Shown: positions 17,610-26,040 of the stretch, piece after piece
Position numbering within the stretch: position 1 is the first letter of the stretch
How the letters are laid out: the number at the start of each line of letters is the position of its first letter
Source of the DNA: Cesiribacteraceae bacterium YIM B00369
GTDB taxonomy: Bacteria; Bacteroidota; Bacteroidia; Cytophagales; Cyclobacteriaceae
Direction of reading: 5' to 3'
Assembly: GCA_017948555.1 (NCBI GenBank)
Contig: JAFMYY010000001.1
Span: 62,001-126,000 of the forward strand
DNA length: 64,000 nt
Notes under the pieces: generated by a model
Told to the model about the DNA's origin: nothing
What the model saw: only the letters and a program-made list of their open reading frames with translations
Database searches by the model: none
Made by a program: the position numbers and the translations under genes

Positions 17610-17642
17610 AAATAAAAGCCCCCGAATTTCTTCGGAGGCTTT
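17610..17642 (-). terminator. Terminator of the tRNA-Val operon
   Basis: On the minus strand AAGCCTCCGAA pairs with TTCGGGGGCTT (one G-U pair; plus 17616-17641) and is followed by a T-rich stretch. It starts directly after the second tRNA. Confidence 0.75.
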
Positions 17643-17643
17643 G

Positions 17644-17718
17644 TGGGGCCTACTGGATTCGAACCAGTGACCCTCTGCTTGTAAGGCAGATGCTCTGAAC
17701 CAGCTGAGCTAAGGCCCC
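17644..17718 (-). tRNA. tRNA-Val (anticodon TAC), copy 2
   Basis: This 75-nt gene folds as a cloverleaf: acceptor GGGGCCT/AGGCCCC, D-arm GCTC/GAGC, anticodon stem TCTGC/GCAGA with loop CTTACAA (anticodon TAC, reading GUA), and T-arm ACTGG-TTCGAAT-CCAGT. Discriminator A; CCA is not encoded. It is second in transcription order and is identical in all these arms to copy 1. Confidence 0.97.
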
Positions 17719-17736
17719 TAAGGAGTTTGAAAGTTG

Positions 17737-17811
17737 TGGGGCCTACTGGATTCGAACCAGTGACCCTCTGCTTGTAAGGCAGATGCTCTGAACCAGCTGA
17801 GCTAAGGCCCC
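17737..17811 (-). tRNA. tRNA-Val (anticodon TAC), copy 1
   Basis: The same 75-nt cloverleaf and TAC anticodon as its neighbour, 18 nt upstream in transcription order. The two genes would be cut from one precursor. A well-formed promoter lies about 140 nt upstream (17957-17987). CCA is not encoded. Confidence 0.97.
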
Positions 17812-17956
17812 TTTCAAAATTTCCCTTTTGGGATTTCCACTTTAGAAACATTTTGGCTGAACCGAAGGCTTTCTTGTTAAGTTAGCCAGTCCTGTTGCAA
17901 CCAGAGAATTTGAGCGTTTGCCTGTGTTTCTCTTTGATTGTTCCCTGATGGGATTG

Positions 17957-17987
17957 CAAAGGTAAGAAAGGTTTTGAATTGAGCAAA
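17957..17987 (-). promoter_or_regulatory. Promoter of the tRNA-Val operon
   Basis: On the minus strand, TTTG (plus 17984-17987), a 19-nt spacer and TACCTTTG (plus 17957-17964) match the Bacteroidetes consensus in both boxes and spacing. Confidence 0.6.
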
Positions 17988-18100
17988 TAGTCCTGCGAAA
18001 ATAAATTAAAAAAATTTTTCAAGTCCCTTCTGCATGCCCGGGTGCTTTGCCTTCGTTAGACAAATATTGTCATTGCTTCAAAAGTTCGCCATGAAAACTC

Positions 18101-18108
18101 TAACTTTG
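18101..18108 (+). promoter_or_regulatory. Promoter box directly before the AsmA-like gene
   Basis: TAACTTTG ends 5 nt before the ATG at 18114. If used, transcription would begin at or within a few bases of the start codon. Confidence 0.4.
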
Positions 18109-18113
18109 TCTGT

Positions 18114-20618
18114 ATGTGGATAAAGCGTATATACCGGTTTTTAATCTCACTCCTGCTCGGCCTTGTCCTGCTGGTGCTGGCAGCCTTTACGCTTGTGCAT
18201 ATATATCAGGATGAGATTGTTGCGCTTTTTGTGCGCCAGGCAAACCAGTATATAAATACCCCGGTAAAAACAGCTAAAGTATCAGTGTCTCTTTTTGCGC
18301 GCTTCCCTCATGTGGCCATTGCCTTCAATGATGTATGGATGAAGGAGGGCTTTAAAGGAAGTGAACGTCCGCTGGTAGTGGCCCGCAGGGTGTACTGTAC
18401 CTTTAGTGTGCTGGACCTGATCCGGAAAGACTATAAGATACGTGAAATCCATCTTGAAGATGCTGAGGTTTATCTTCGTGTGCGTCCCTCCGGTGAGGTA
18501 AATTACGAAGTGGTAAGCCAGGATAGTACAGAGGAAACCTCCGGAGGTGCTCTGGAATTTGATCTTGAAAAAATTAAGCTCCATAATGTGCTGGTGGAGT
18601 ACGACGACCGCCGGCATGAGCAGTTGCACCGTGTTCTGGCAAAAAGTGTTCAGGCACGGTTTAGTATCAGCGAACCTGTATATAGCATTGAGCTGGGTGG
18701 AAATCTATTTACAGAGGAGATTACCACCGGCAGCCAGAGTTATTTTAAAGGTCAGCAACTGGAGCTGAATACTCGCTTCACCTATCATTCGCAAAACGAA
18801 CTCCTGCACTTCGAACCAGGCGAACTCCTTATAGGAAGTTCTTCCTTCCAGGTGCAGGGCGATATTGGTACAGATGATGATATCCGGCTTGATTTATCTC
18901 TCGATGCCCGGCAAACAGATTTCCAGACCATAGTGGCAATTCTGCCTCCGGAATATACGGAGGCGGTTCGTACTTACAGGAGCAAGGGGGAGCTGAAGCT
19001 GCAGGCAAGAGTAAAGGGAAAAGCGGGAGGCGATAATATGCCTGCCGTGGCAGTTGATTTCAGTGCCCTGAAGGCTTCTTTCTTTCACCCTGATTATAAG
19101 CAGGCCATAGACGATGTGACTTTTAGCGGCAGGTACACAAATGGAGAATCCCGCAACAACAGGACCTCTCTGGTGGAAATAAAGAATCTGCAGGCGAGCC
19201 TGAATGGTAAGCCCATTACAGGCTCTTTTCTGCTCCGGAATTTCGACGATTATCACCTGAGCTTTAATACCAGGTCAGTGCTGGATGCTAAATCCTTTCT
19301 CAGGTTTTATCCGCTGAAAAATATAAGTGGGGCGGATGGGTTACTGAATGTAACACTTGATTTTTCAGGGCGCCTGAAAGATCTGGAAAATGCTAAAACT
19401 ATCCGCAATGTAAAGGCAGGGGGAGAGATTGTGGTGCAAAACCTTGCCTTTAAGCCGGTAAATACCTCCTATCAGGTAAGGAGCCTTAACGGGAGTCTTA
19501 TTTTTAATAATAATGATCTTGCCCTCAGTAACCTCACCGGCCAGGCCGGCAACAGTTCCTTTGTGGTAAATGGTCTGTTTAAAAATGTGTTCTCCTTTCT
19601 TTTGCTGGAGAACCAGCCTGTTACCATAGAAGCCGATCTGCAGTCGGCTTACCTCGACCTGGATGAGCTCCTTGCCGATTCCAAAGCAGAAGAAACAGCA
19701 AAAAAAGCAGAGGATGAGCGCTTTTATTCTTTTGATATCCGTCCGGATATGAATCTTTATTTCAATTGCCAGGTGGACAGGCTTAAGATTGACCGGTTTA
19801 AGGCCAGAAAAATTTCAGGGGAATTATCGGTAGCTAATGGAGTGGCGCAGGTGAAAAAAGCAAAGCTGCAGGCAGCAGGGGGGCAGATGAATATTAGTGG
19901 TACTGTGGACGCAAGGAAGAAAGATCTTGTAGGGGTGGATGTTAAGGCTCATTTTCAAAACATATATGTAGACAGTACATTCTGGATCTTCAATAATTTC
20001 AGTCAGGATTTTTTAACGGACCGCAACCTTAAAGGGAGAGTGACAGCAGATGTGAGTTCTCATATGCAGTTCGATAAAAAGCTGCGCTTCCATTACGACC
20101 AGCTGATTGTGAATGCAGATGCCTCTATTGTAGACGGACAGTTAAAAGATTTTGAACCTATGCAGAACCTCTCTGCATTTGTACATGAAGATCGCCTGGC
20201 TAATATCCGCTTCTCTGAAATTACCAGTCAGATACAGATAAGGAGCCAGACAATTTTTCTGCCTGAAACAATTATCCGCTCAGATATAAGCGCTGTTACC
20301 ATTAAGGGTACCCATACCTTCGATCAGCACATCGATTACCATGTAAAAGTGCCCGTACAAACTCTTTTTACGGGAAAAAGAAAGAATGTGCCAGCCACTG
20401 CTGCTAAAGCAGAGGCCGGGGGAGGGACTCATCTTTTTCTAAGGATTGCAGGTACTACCGACAATTACAGGATAACATATGATACTGAGGCTGTTAAGGA
20501 GAAAATTGTGAAAGACATCCGTAAGGAAGGGGAGGAACTGAAGGAAGCGATTCAAAAGAAGAGTGCCCGTACCCGCGGGGAGGTGGAACTCGATGAAGAA
20601 GAATATTTTGAGTGGTAA
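18114..20618 (+). CDS. AsmA-like envelope protein
   Basis: An 834-residue protein with one N-terminal membrane helix (FLISLLLGLVLLVLAAF, about residues 10-26) and a very long beta-rich periplasmic part. The N-terminal region (INTPVKTAKVSVSLFARFPH, then LDLIRKDYKIREIHLEDAEV) and the C-terminal region (DGQLKDFEPMQNLSAFV, then TIKGTHTFDQHIDYHVKVPV) match AsmA/AsmA-C families. These relate to bridge-like lipid-transfer proteins thought to carry phospholipid between membranes. The last ~40 residues are charged and probably cytoplasmic-like or disordered. It is monocistronic, and the promoter box abuts the ATG. Confidence 0.85.
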   Translation: MWIKRIYRFLISLLLGLVLLVLAAFTLVHIYQDEIVALFVRQANQYINTPVKTAKVSVSLFARFPHVAIAFNDVWMKEGFKGSERPLVVARRVYCTFSVLDLIRKDYKIREIHLEDAEVYLRVRPSGEVNYEVVSQDSTEETSGGALEFDLEKIKLHNVLVEYDDRRHEQLHRVLAKSVQARFSISEPVYSIELGGNLFTEEITTGSQSYFKGQQLELNTRFTYHSQNELLHFEPGELLIGSSSFQVQGDIGTDDDIRLDLSLDARQTDFQTIVAILPPEYTEAVRTYRSKGELKLQARVKGKAGGDNMPAVAVDFSALKASFFHPDYKQAIDDVTFSGRYTNGESRNNRTSLVEIKNLQASLNGKPITGSFLLRNFDDYHLSFNTRSVLDAKSFLRFYPLKNISGADGLLNVTLDFSGRLKDLENAKTIRNVKAGGEIVVQNLAFKPVNTSYQVRSLNGSLIFNNNDLALSNLTGQAGNSSFVVNGLFKNVFSFLLLENQPVTIEADLQSAYLDLDELLADSKAEETAKKAEDERFYSFDIRPDMNLYFNCQVDRLKIDRFKARKISGELSVANGVAQVKKAKLQAAGGQMNISGTVDARKKDLVGVDVKAHFQNIYVDSTFWIFNNFSQDFLTDRNLKGRVTADVSSHMQFDKKLRFHYDQLIVNADASIVDGQLKDFEPMQNLSAFVHEDRLANIRFSEITSQIQIRSQTIFLPETIIRSDISAVTIKGTHTFDQHIDYHVKVPVQTLFTGKRKNVPATAAKAEAGGGTHLFLRIAGTTDNYRITYDTEAVKEKIVKDIRKEGEELKEAIQKKSARTRGEVELDEEEYFEW

Positions 20619-20719
20619 CTGTTTTCCAAAGCAAAATGTTATTTTTATCTTCCTGAAACAATTAGATTTTGTTCCGGCTTTATTTAGTACATTTTTTGAT
20701 TTACTAGATACGCAGGGCC

Positions 20720-23143
20720 ATGGTAAGAACATATTTCATATTTTTCTCTTTGTTGCTGGCTCCAATCCTTTCTGTTGCCCAATCCCTTACGGTCAGGGGA
20801 TACATTAAAGATGCTGCAACAGGAGAATTTCTTTTTGGAGCTAATGTTTATGCTGTGCCTGACGGGCCCGGCGCAATATCCAATGAGGAAGGGTATTATG
20901 AAATGAAAGTGCCTCTCCGGGATTCCATAAGTGTACGGTTTTCTTATATAGGATTTATTCCTCAGATTGTGGCTGTAAATACTAATAAGGATACTACGCT
21001 AACGATTGCATTAAAGCCGGACCATCATCAGCTCAGAGAGGTGGTGGTTGCGGCAAAGGACCCGAATCCAAGGTACAGGAGCAGCCTCATGAATGTAAAT
21101 TACCTTTCGGCCGCCGACATAGAGCTAAGTCCCGGAGTGCTGGGAGAAACGGACCTTATTAAAGTTTTACAGCTTAAGCCCGGCATGCAGGGCGGAAATG
21201 AGGGTAGCAGCGGCTTTGTGGTAAGGGGAGGGCAGGCCGATCAGAATCTTGTGCTGCTGGACGGAGTACCTGTATATAACCCTACTCATCTTTTGGGCTT
21301 GTTCAGTGTTTTCAGCAGCGATGCCATAAACGATGTAAAGTTATACAAAGGAGGGTTTCCTGCCCGTTTTGGAGGCAGGCTTGCTTCTGTGCTGGATGTG
21401 GGGCTGCGTTCCGGCAGCAAGGAAAAACTCAAGGTAAAAGGAGGCACCGGGCTTATCAGTTCCCGTCTTACTGTAGAAGGACCGTTAGTGAAAGATAAGG
21501 TTTCCTTCCTGGTATCCGGCCGCCGTACTTATTTCGACCTGATTACTAAGGAAATTAATGAGGCTAATGCCGGTAAAGAAGACTATCAGCCAATTCCGGA
21601 TTATTACTTTTATGACCTGACAGCAAAACTTCATGCACAGCTAAGCACTAAGGACCAGCTTTCTTTTACAGGATATGCCGGGCGTGACCACTTCGACTTC
21701 GATGGAGGTAATATGGCGTTCAGGTTTTTGTGGGGGAATAAGGTAGGTATTTTGCAGTGGAAGCATGCCTATAATAAAAAACTGACCCATAATATGTCGG
21801 TTTCCTATTCAGATTATCAATACAGGATCAGGCACCGCTACAACAATATGGAAAGCTCAGTAGGCTCCGGAATTAATGACTTCATTTATAAAAATGAATT
21901 TTTTTACGAGCTGAACCGCAGGCATACCGTTTCCGCAGGGCTTCAGTTCACCTATCACATATTTGATGTGTTGCGCCAGGAGAATATGGATAATGAAGGA
22001 CCGCTGAAGTTAAGGGGTGGAAATAAGGACCAGGTTACCGGAAGGGAGGCAGCTGCTTTTATTGCGGATTCATGGCAGGTAAGCGACAGGTTAAGTCTTG
22101 AAGCAGGCATCCGGGTATCCGGTTTTCACCCGGGCTCACAATCTTCTGATGTATACGTAGATGATGTGGAGGAGAATGATGATGAAAAAGTTAAGGCAGC
22201 CACAGCACGGGTGGCTGCAATTGTGGCATCTCCCTCCGAAAACGGTGAAGGTTTAAAAGGTTATATAGGCATAGAGCCCCGGTTTTCAGCCAGATTTCAG
22301 GCAGGGGAGAACCTTGCTTTAAAAGCCAGTTACAGCAGGGCGAACCAGTATGTGCACATGGTAAGCAGTTCAGGAGCATCTCTTCCATCCGATTTCTGGT
22401 ATCCTTCTAATGATGTAATCCGTCCGCAGATAGCCACGCAGTATGCAGCAGGTGGCGATTTGCTTCTTGCTGACGGGCGCCTCCTGCTGAGCAATGAGCT
22501 GTACTACAGGAATATGGATAACCAGATAGATTTTCGTGACGGAGCTGAGCTTTTTAATAACCACAATGTTACAGATGACCTGGTTTTTGGAAACGGCTGG
22601 GCCTACGGAAATGAATTTTATCTGGAAAAAAAGAATGGGAAAACGACCGGCTGGATTGGTTACACTTTATCCTGGTCGTACCGTAAGTTTGAAGAGATTA
22701 ACGGCGGATCCCCCTTTCCGTCGGGCCAGGACCGCCGGCATGATTTTTCCTTTGTAATCCGCAGGGAAATAAGCCAGCGGGTGTCTTTTTCAGGAAACTG
22801 GGTTTTTTGTACCGGAAATGTAACCACTCTTCCGCAGGCAAGAGCAACCGTACAGGGTAACCTGGGCGCTAATGCTCTTATAGTACCTGTGTATGCAGAG
22901 AGAAACTCCTTCCGGCAGCAGAGCTACCACAGGCTTGATCTTGGCTTTGTGTATGATTTTGAGCCCCGCTGGGGAGATGCAGATTTAAAAGTAGGAGTTT
23001 ATAATGCGTACAACAGAAGAAATCCTTATTTTATTTATTTTGAAAATGTTCCGGCTCCTGATGAAGGTGCGATGAATTTTACAGCAAACCAGGTGTCTCT
23101 GTTTCCGGTTCTTCCGTCAGTTAGTTTTAATTATAGTTTTTAA
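20720..23143 (+). CDS. TonB-dependent receptor with carboxypeptidase-regulatory-like domain
   Basis: An 807-residue outer-membrane receptor. It has a signal peptide (1-20), a carboxypeptidase-regulatory-like domain (about 23-105; LTVRGYIKDAATGEFLFGAN), a plug domain (about 115-225; SGFVVRGGQADQNLVLLDGV) and a 22-strand-type barrel ending in Phe (SVSFNYSF). The family imports bulky ligands using TonB energy. The DUF4249 lipoprotein gene starts immediately after the stop, with no intergenic base, so the two are one unit. The substrate is not evident. Confidence 0.9.
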   Translation: MVRTYFIFFSLLLAPILSVAQSLTVRGYIKDAATGEFLFGANVYAVPDGPGAISNEEGYYEMKVPLRDSISVRFSYIGFIPQIVAVNTNKDTTLTIALKPDHHQLREVVVAAKDPNPRYRSSLMNVNYLSAADIELSPGVLGETDLIKVLQLKPGMQGGNEGSSGFVVRGGQADQNLVLLDGVPVYNPTHLLGLFSVFSSDAINDVKLYKGGFPARFGGRLASVLDVGLRSGSKEKLKVKGGTGLISSRLTVEGPLVKDKVSFLVSGRRTYFDLITKEINEANAGKEDYQPIPDYYFYDLTAKLHAQLSTKDQLSFTGYAGRDHFDFDGGNMAFRFLWGNKVGILQWKHAYNKKLTHNMSVSYSDYQYRIRHRYNNMESSVGSGINDFIYKNEFFYELNRRHTVSAGLQFTYHIFDVLRQENMDNEGPLKLRGGNKDQVTGREAAAFIADSWQVSDRLSLEAGIRVSGFHPGSQSSDVYVDDVEENDDEKVKAATARVAAIVASPSENGEGLKGYIGIEPRFSARFQAGENLALKASYSRANQYVHMVSSSGASLPSDFWYPSNDVIRPQIATQYAAGGDLLLADGRLLLSNELYYRNMDNQIDFRDGAELFNNHNVTDDLVFGNGWAYGNEFYLEKKNGKTTGWIGYTLSWSYRKFEEINGGSPFPSGQDRRHDFSFVIRREISQRVSFSGNWVFCTGNVTTLPQARATVQGNLGANALIVPVYAERNSFRQQSYHRLDLGFVYDFEPRWGDADLKVGVYNAYNRRNPYFIYFENVPAPDEGAMNFTANQVSLFPVLPSVSFNYSF

Positions 23144-23965
23144 ATGATGATGTACAGATATTTGTGGCTTGCTATACTTGCCGGCTTAATGTTGGTTGCC
23201 TGTGAAGGTAATCAGGAAGAAGTAAGCCTGAACCTCCCGGCTTATGAGGAAGGTTTGATTATTGAATGTTACCTTGAGCCGGGAGAAAACTACAGGGCGC
23301 TGGTGACCAAAACCCTGGATTTTTTTGAAGCCAAAGAATCAGAAACTGTTGATAGTGTAAGTATTTCCCTTTTTGTGGATGGAACAGAAAAGGTGTTGCG
23401 CAATATGCCGGTTGCAGATACCCTTTATAATAAGGTCTACAATTACTGGCTTCCTGAAAAGGTAAAATATGAGGCGGGAAAAGAATACCAGATTTCGGTG
23501 GCTTATGGAGACAAAGTAAGGGCAACCGGAAAAACACGCTTTTTACCCAAAGTGAAGGTAAGGGAGCCGTATTTTAAATTTGATAAAGAGGTCGACTCTC
23601 TGGCATCAGTTTTTGTGGAGATTGAGGATTTTCCCGGGGAAGAAAATTTTTACCGTATTGTAATGAGGGGACTTAATCCTTCGCTTGGCCACACTTACGA
23701 AGGCTTATGGGATGATGTGAATGCTGCAGACGGTGTAGTGACAGCTATTACCGGTTACAATTTTTTTGAAGGGGCAATTGTGGTTGTAAATGTTTACCAC
23801 CTTGAGAAGAGTTATTACCGGTTTTTGAAATCGGTAACGCAGGCAAAAGAGTCAAACTACAATCCGTTTATGCAGCCTGCCGGGATAAAGTCTACGCTGG
23901 AAGGGGCTACAGGCGTTTTTTCAGCCGTAACCCTTACCAGCGACACTATAATTGTAAAAAGGTAA
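23144..23965 (+). CDS. DUF4249 family lipoprotein
   Basis: A 273-residue lipoprotein (signal ending LVAC with Cys20 from ATG 23144; ATGs at 23147 and 23150 are also possible). The body has the DUF4249 look: LIIECYLEPGENYRALVTKT, KYEAGKEYQISVAYGDKVRA, and YYRFLKSVTQAKESNYNPFM near the end. In Bacteroidetes this family is repeatedly found after TonB receptors of the kind encoded here and is presumed to be their surface lipoprotein partner, although the biochemical role is unknown. Its stop is only 8 nt from the convergent DUF2461 gene. Confidence 0.8.
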   Translation: MMMYRYLWLAILAGLMLVACEGNQEEVSLNLPAYEEGLIIECYLEPGENYRALVTKTLDFFEAKESETVDSVSISLFVDGTEKVLRNMPVADTLYNKVYNYWLPEKVKYEAGKEYQISVAYGDKVRATGKTRFLPKVKVREPYFKFDKEVDSLASVFVEIEDFPGEENFYRIVMRGLNPSLGHTYEGLWDDVNAADGVVTAITGYNFFEGAIVVVNVYHLEKSYYRFLKSVTQAKESNYNPFMQPAGIKSTLEGATGVFSAVTLTSDTIIVKR

Positions 23966-23973
23966 ATTATACA

Positions 23974-24636
23974 TCAGGAGGTGGCCACATTCAGGAATTC
24001 ATTAAATGGCTGTGCTGCTCTGAAGGTTTTTACTGCCTCTTCCGCAAAGCCGGAAGCTGTGGCGGCCTCGTCTGAGAATTTACGCATGGCTACAAAACTT
24101 TTAAGCTTAAGAAATTCAATATTCGGGTGATCGGGCTGATACCCTCTGGGGGCTCTGCTTAATTTTTCACCCTGTATTTCTCCAAAGTGCTGCTTAAAGT
24201 CCGCCTGTGTTATAATTTCTTTCAATTCAGCTGCATTATAATCCACTTCCTGCCGGATCTTTTTCATCTGGTCGCCTGTTGGCTGGTACAAACCGGCGGC
24301 AGTCATGCTTTCGTTCCCTGGCTGCAGGTGGAGGTAATAAACAGGGTTCAACGATTTTTTTCCTCCCTCCGAAAGCACAGCCGACATCCAGGTTTTGTAG
24401 GGTGTTTTATCCGTACTGAACCTGATGTCGCGGTTAAGCCTGAAAATGCAGTCCTTTACCTCCAGCATAGAGAGGGAAGGATCGTGTTCCTGCATTTTTT
24501 CCAGCAGGTAAGCAACCAGTTCTTTAAACTCATCCCTTGCCTGTTCGTAGCTGTTGCGGTTTGCATCCATCCACTCCTTGTTGTTGTTCTCTTTCAGTTG
24601 TGAAAGAAAATCAAGGATTTGCTTTACATCGGCCAT
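23974..24636 (-). CDS. DUF2461 family protein
   Basis: A 220-residue cytoplasmic protein. It has the family's features: FLSQLKENNNKEWMDANRNS at the N-terminus, CIFRLNRDIRFSTDKTPYKT, YYLHLQPGNESMTAAGLYQP, and a closing helical part. The family is widespread and of unknown biochemical function. It starts 1 nt after the murF stop, so it is probably translated together with murF; this looks like packing rather than a shared pathway. Confidence 0.8.
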   Translation of the reverse strand: MADVKQILDFLSQLKENNNKEWMDANRNSYEQARDEFKELVAYLLEKMQEHDPSLSMLEVKDCIFRLNRDIRFSTDKTPYKTWMSAVLSEGGKKSLNPVYYLHLQPGNESMTAAGLYQPTGDQMKKIRQEVDYNAAELKEIITQADFKQHFGEIQGEKLSRAPRGYQPDHPNIEFLKLKSFVAMRKFSDEAATASGFAEEAVKTFRAAQPFNEFLNVATS

Positions 24637-24637
24637 C

Positions 24638-25933
24638 TTAAAGATATTTAACCACTTCTTCGAGGCCCATGCTGCGGGAGCCTTTAATAAGGAAAGTAGT
24701 GTTCTGATATTTTTTCGATTTCAGGTAATTGATCAGCATCAGCCTGTTTTCGAAATTAACAGCCCCGGGGTTATTATCCATTGCTTTAATAATACTGATC
24801 CCGCAGAGTAATATCTTATCAAAGTGATATTTGGCAATAAGTCTGCCCAGGTCGTGGTGTTCCTTAATGGCATCGTCTCCCAGTTCTTTCATATCTCCCA
24901 GGATAAGGACTTTTTTAGGCCGGTTCAGGGCTGCAAAATTCTCAATGGCGGCTTTCATGGAACTGGGGTTTGCATTATATGCATCCAGAATAATGAAATT
25001 GCCGTTTTCATGCTCAATTATCTGGGAGCGGTTATTGGATGGGGCGTAATCGGCTACTGCCTTATTTGCTTCCTTCGGGTCCACTTCAAAAAACTTTCCA
25101 ATGCACAGGGCAGCAGCAATGTTTTCAAAGTTATAAATACCCATCAACTTCGTTTTTATTTTTTGCCCGTTCTCTGCCTTCAGGTGTACGAAGGGGTCGG
25201 CATTGGTTAGCTCGCAATGATAAAAATCGTCTTTCCCGGGGTAATAAACCGGATCAGTAAATTTATTGCCATAACCGGCTAATAAATCATTTCTTGAATT
25301 GATAAAGACCGTTCCGTTATAGTCAAGCAGGTGCTGGTACAATTCAGTTTTAGTGCGTACTATTCCTTCCAGGCTGCCAAAACCCTCAAGGTGGGCTTTC
25401 CCGATATTGGTAATAATTCCGTGCGAAGGTTCTGCAATATCACACAGCTCTTTGATATCTTTTAATTTGTTGGCACCCATTTCCACTACCAGTATTTCTG
25501 TATCCTCAGGTGCATTAAGCAGGGTTAGGGGCACCCCAATATGGTTATTCAGGTTGCCCTGAGTGGCCCGGGTTTTAAACTTCCGGCTAAGCACCAGGCT
25601 TATAAGCTCTTTGGTAGTTGTTTTTCCATTGCTTCCGGTAATGCCAATTACAGGAATGCTAAGCTGGCGGCGGTGGTGGTTGGCGAGCAGCTGCAGCGCT
25701 TTCAGGGTGTCTTCAACTAAAAGGAACCGCTCATCTTTCAGGTATTTTTTATCGCTTATAACCGCATACTTAGCACCTTTCCGGAGGGCTTCCTCTGCAA
25801 AGGTATTAGCATCGAAATTAGGACCTTTAAGGGCAAAGAAAAGGCAGTTTTCGGGTAAATTCCGTGTATCAGTACTTACGCCGGTGCATTCTTTGTATTT
25901 TTCGTATATCGCTTCTGTTTCTTTCGTCTCCAT
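24638..25933 (-). CDS. murF: UDP-N-acetylmuramoyl-tripeptide--D-Ala-D-Ala ligase
   Basis: The enzyme adds D-Ala-D-Ala to the UDP-MurNAc tripeptide in peptidoglycan precursor synthesis, using ATP in the cytoplasm. Evidence is the Mur-ligase P-loop GITGSNGKTTTKELISLVL, the N-terminal substrate domain (VSTDTRNLPENCLFFALKG), the central ANKLKDIKELCDIAEPSHGI-type block and the C-terminal domain (ILDAYNANPSSMKAAIENF, ILGDMKELG). Those motifs distinguish MurF from MurC/D/E. I start at 25933 (431 residues). An upstream ATG at 25969 adds 12 residues not typical of MurF. It stands apart from any mur-fts cluster. Confidence 0.9.
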   Translation of the reverse strand: METKETEAIYEKYKECTGVSTDTRNLPENCLFFALKGPNFDANTFAEEALRKGAKYAVISDKKYLKDERFLLVEDTLKALQLLANHHRRQLSIPVIGITGSNGKTTTKELISLVLSRKFKTRATQGNLNNHIGVPLTLLNAPEDTEILVVEMGANKLKDIKELCDIAEPSHGIITNIGKAHLEGFGSLEGIVRTKTELYQHLLDYNGTVFINSRNDLLAGYGNKFTDPVYYPGKDDFYHCELTNADPFVHLKAENGQKIKTKLMGIYNFENIAAALCIGKFFEVDPKEANKAVADYAPSNNRSQIIEHENGNFIILDAYNANPSSMKAAIENFAALNRPKKVLILGDMKELGDDAIKEHHDLGRLIAKYHFDKILLCGISIIKAMDNNPGAVNFENRLMLINYLKSKKYQNTTFLIKGSRSMGLEEVVKYL

Positions 25934-26040
25934 AGTTATAAATCTACGTCTGTTAGCTTCAATTTGCAAGGCAGCTTATAGTCCTTGCCGTCATTTATTC
26001 GTTATATTGTAAGCACGATTACCGACATTAAGTTATAAAC

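Larger units (their letters stand above)
17193..17643. other. Gap between lipoprotein gene and tRNA-Val pair
   Basis: This 451-nt gap holds a cluster of competing hairpins (17238-17265), a 10-bp stem (17330-17363) and the tRNA terminator (17616-17641). No gene was seen. Confidence 0.6.
17812..18113. other. Divergent gap between tRNA-Val operon and AsmA-like gene
   Basis: This 302-nt gap has promoters facing both ways (minus 17957-17987, plus 18101-18108). No ORF is supported. Confidence 0.6.

Noticed and set aside
17537-17851. 104-codon minus-strand frame with a repeated GLSSAGSEHLPYKQRV peptide
   Set aside because: The repeated peptide is a translation of the two tandem tRNA-Val genes.
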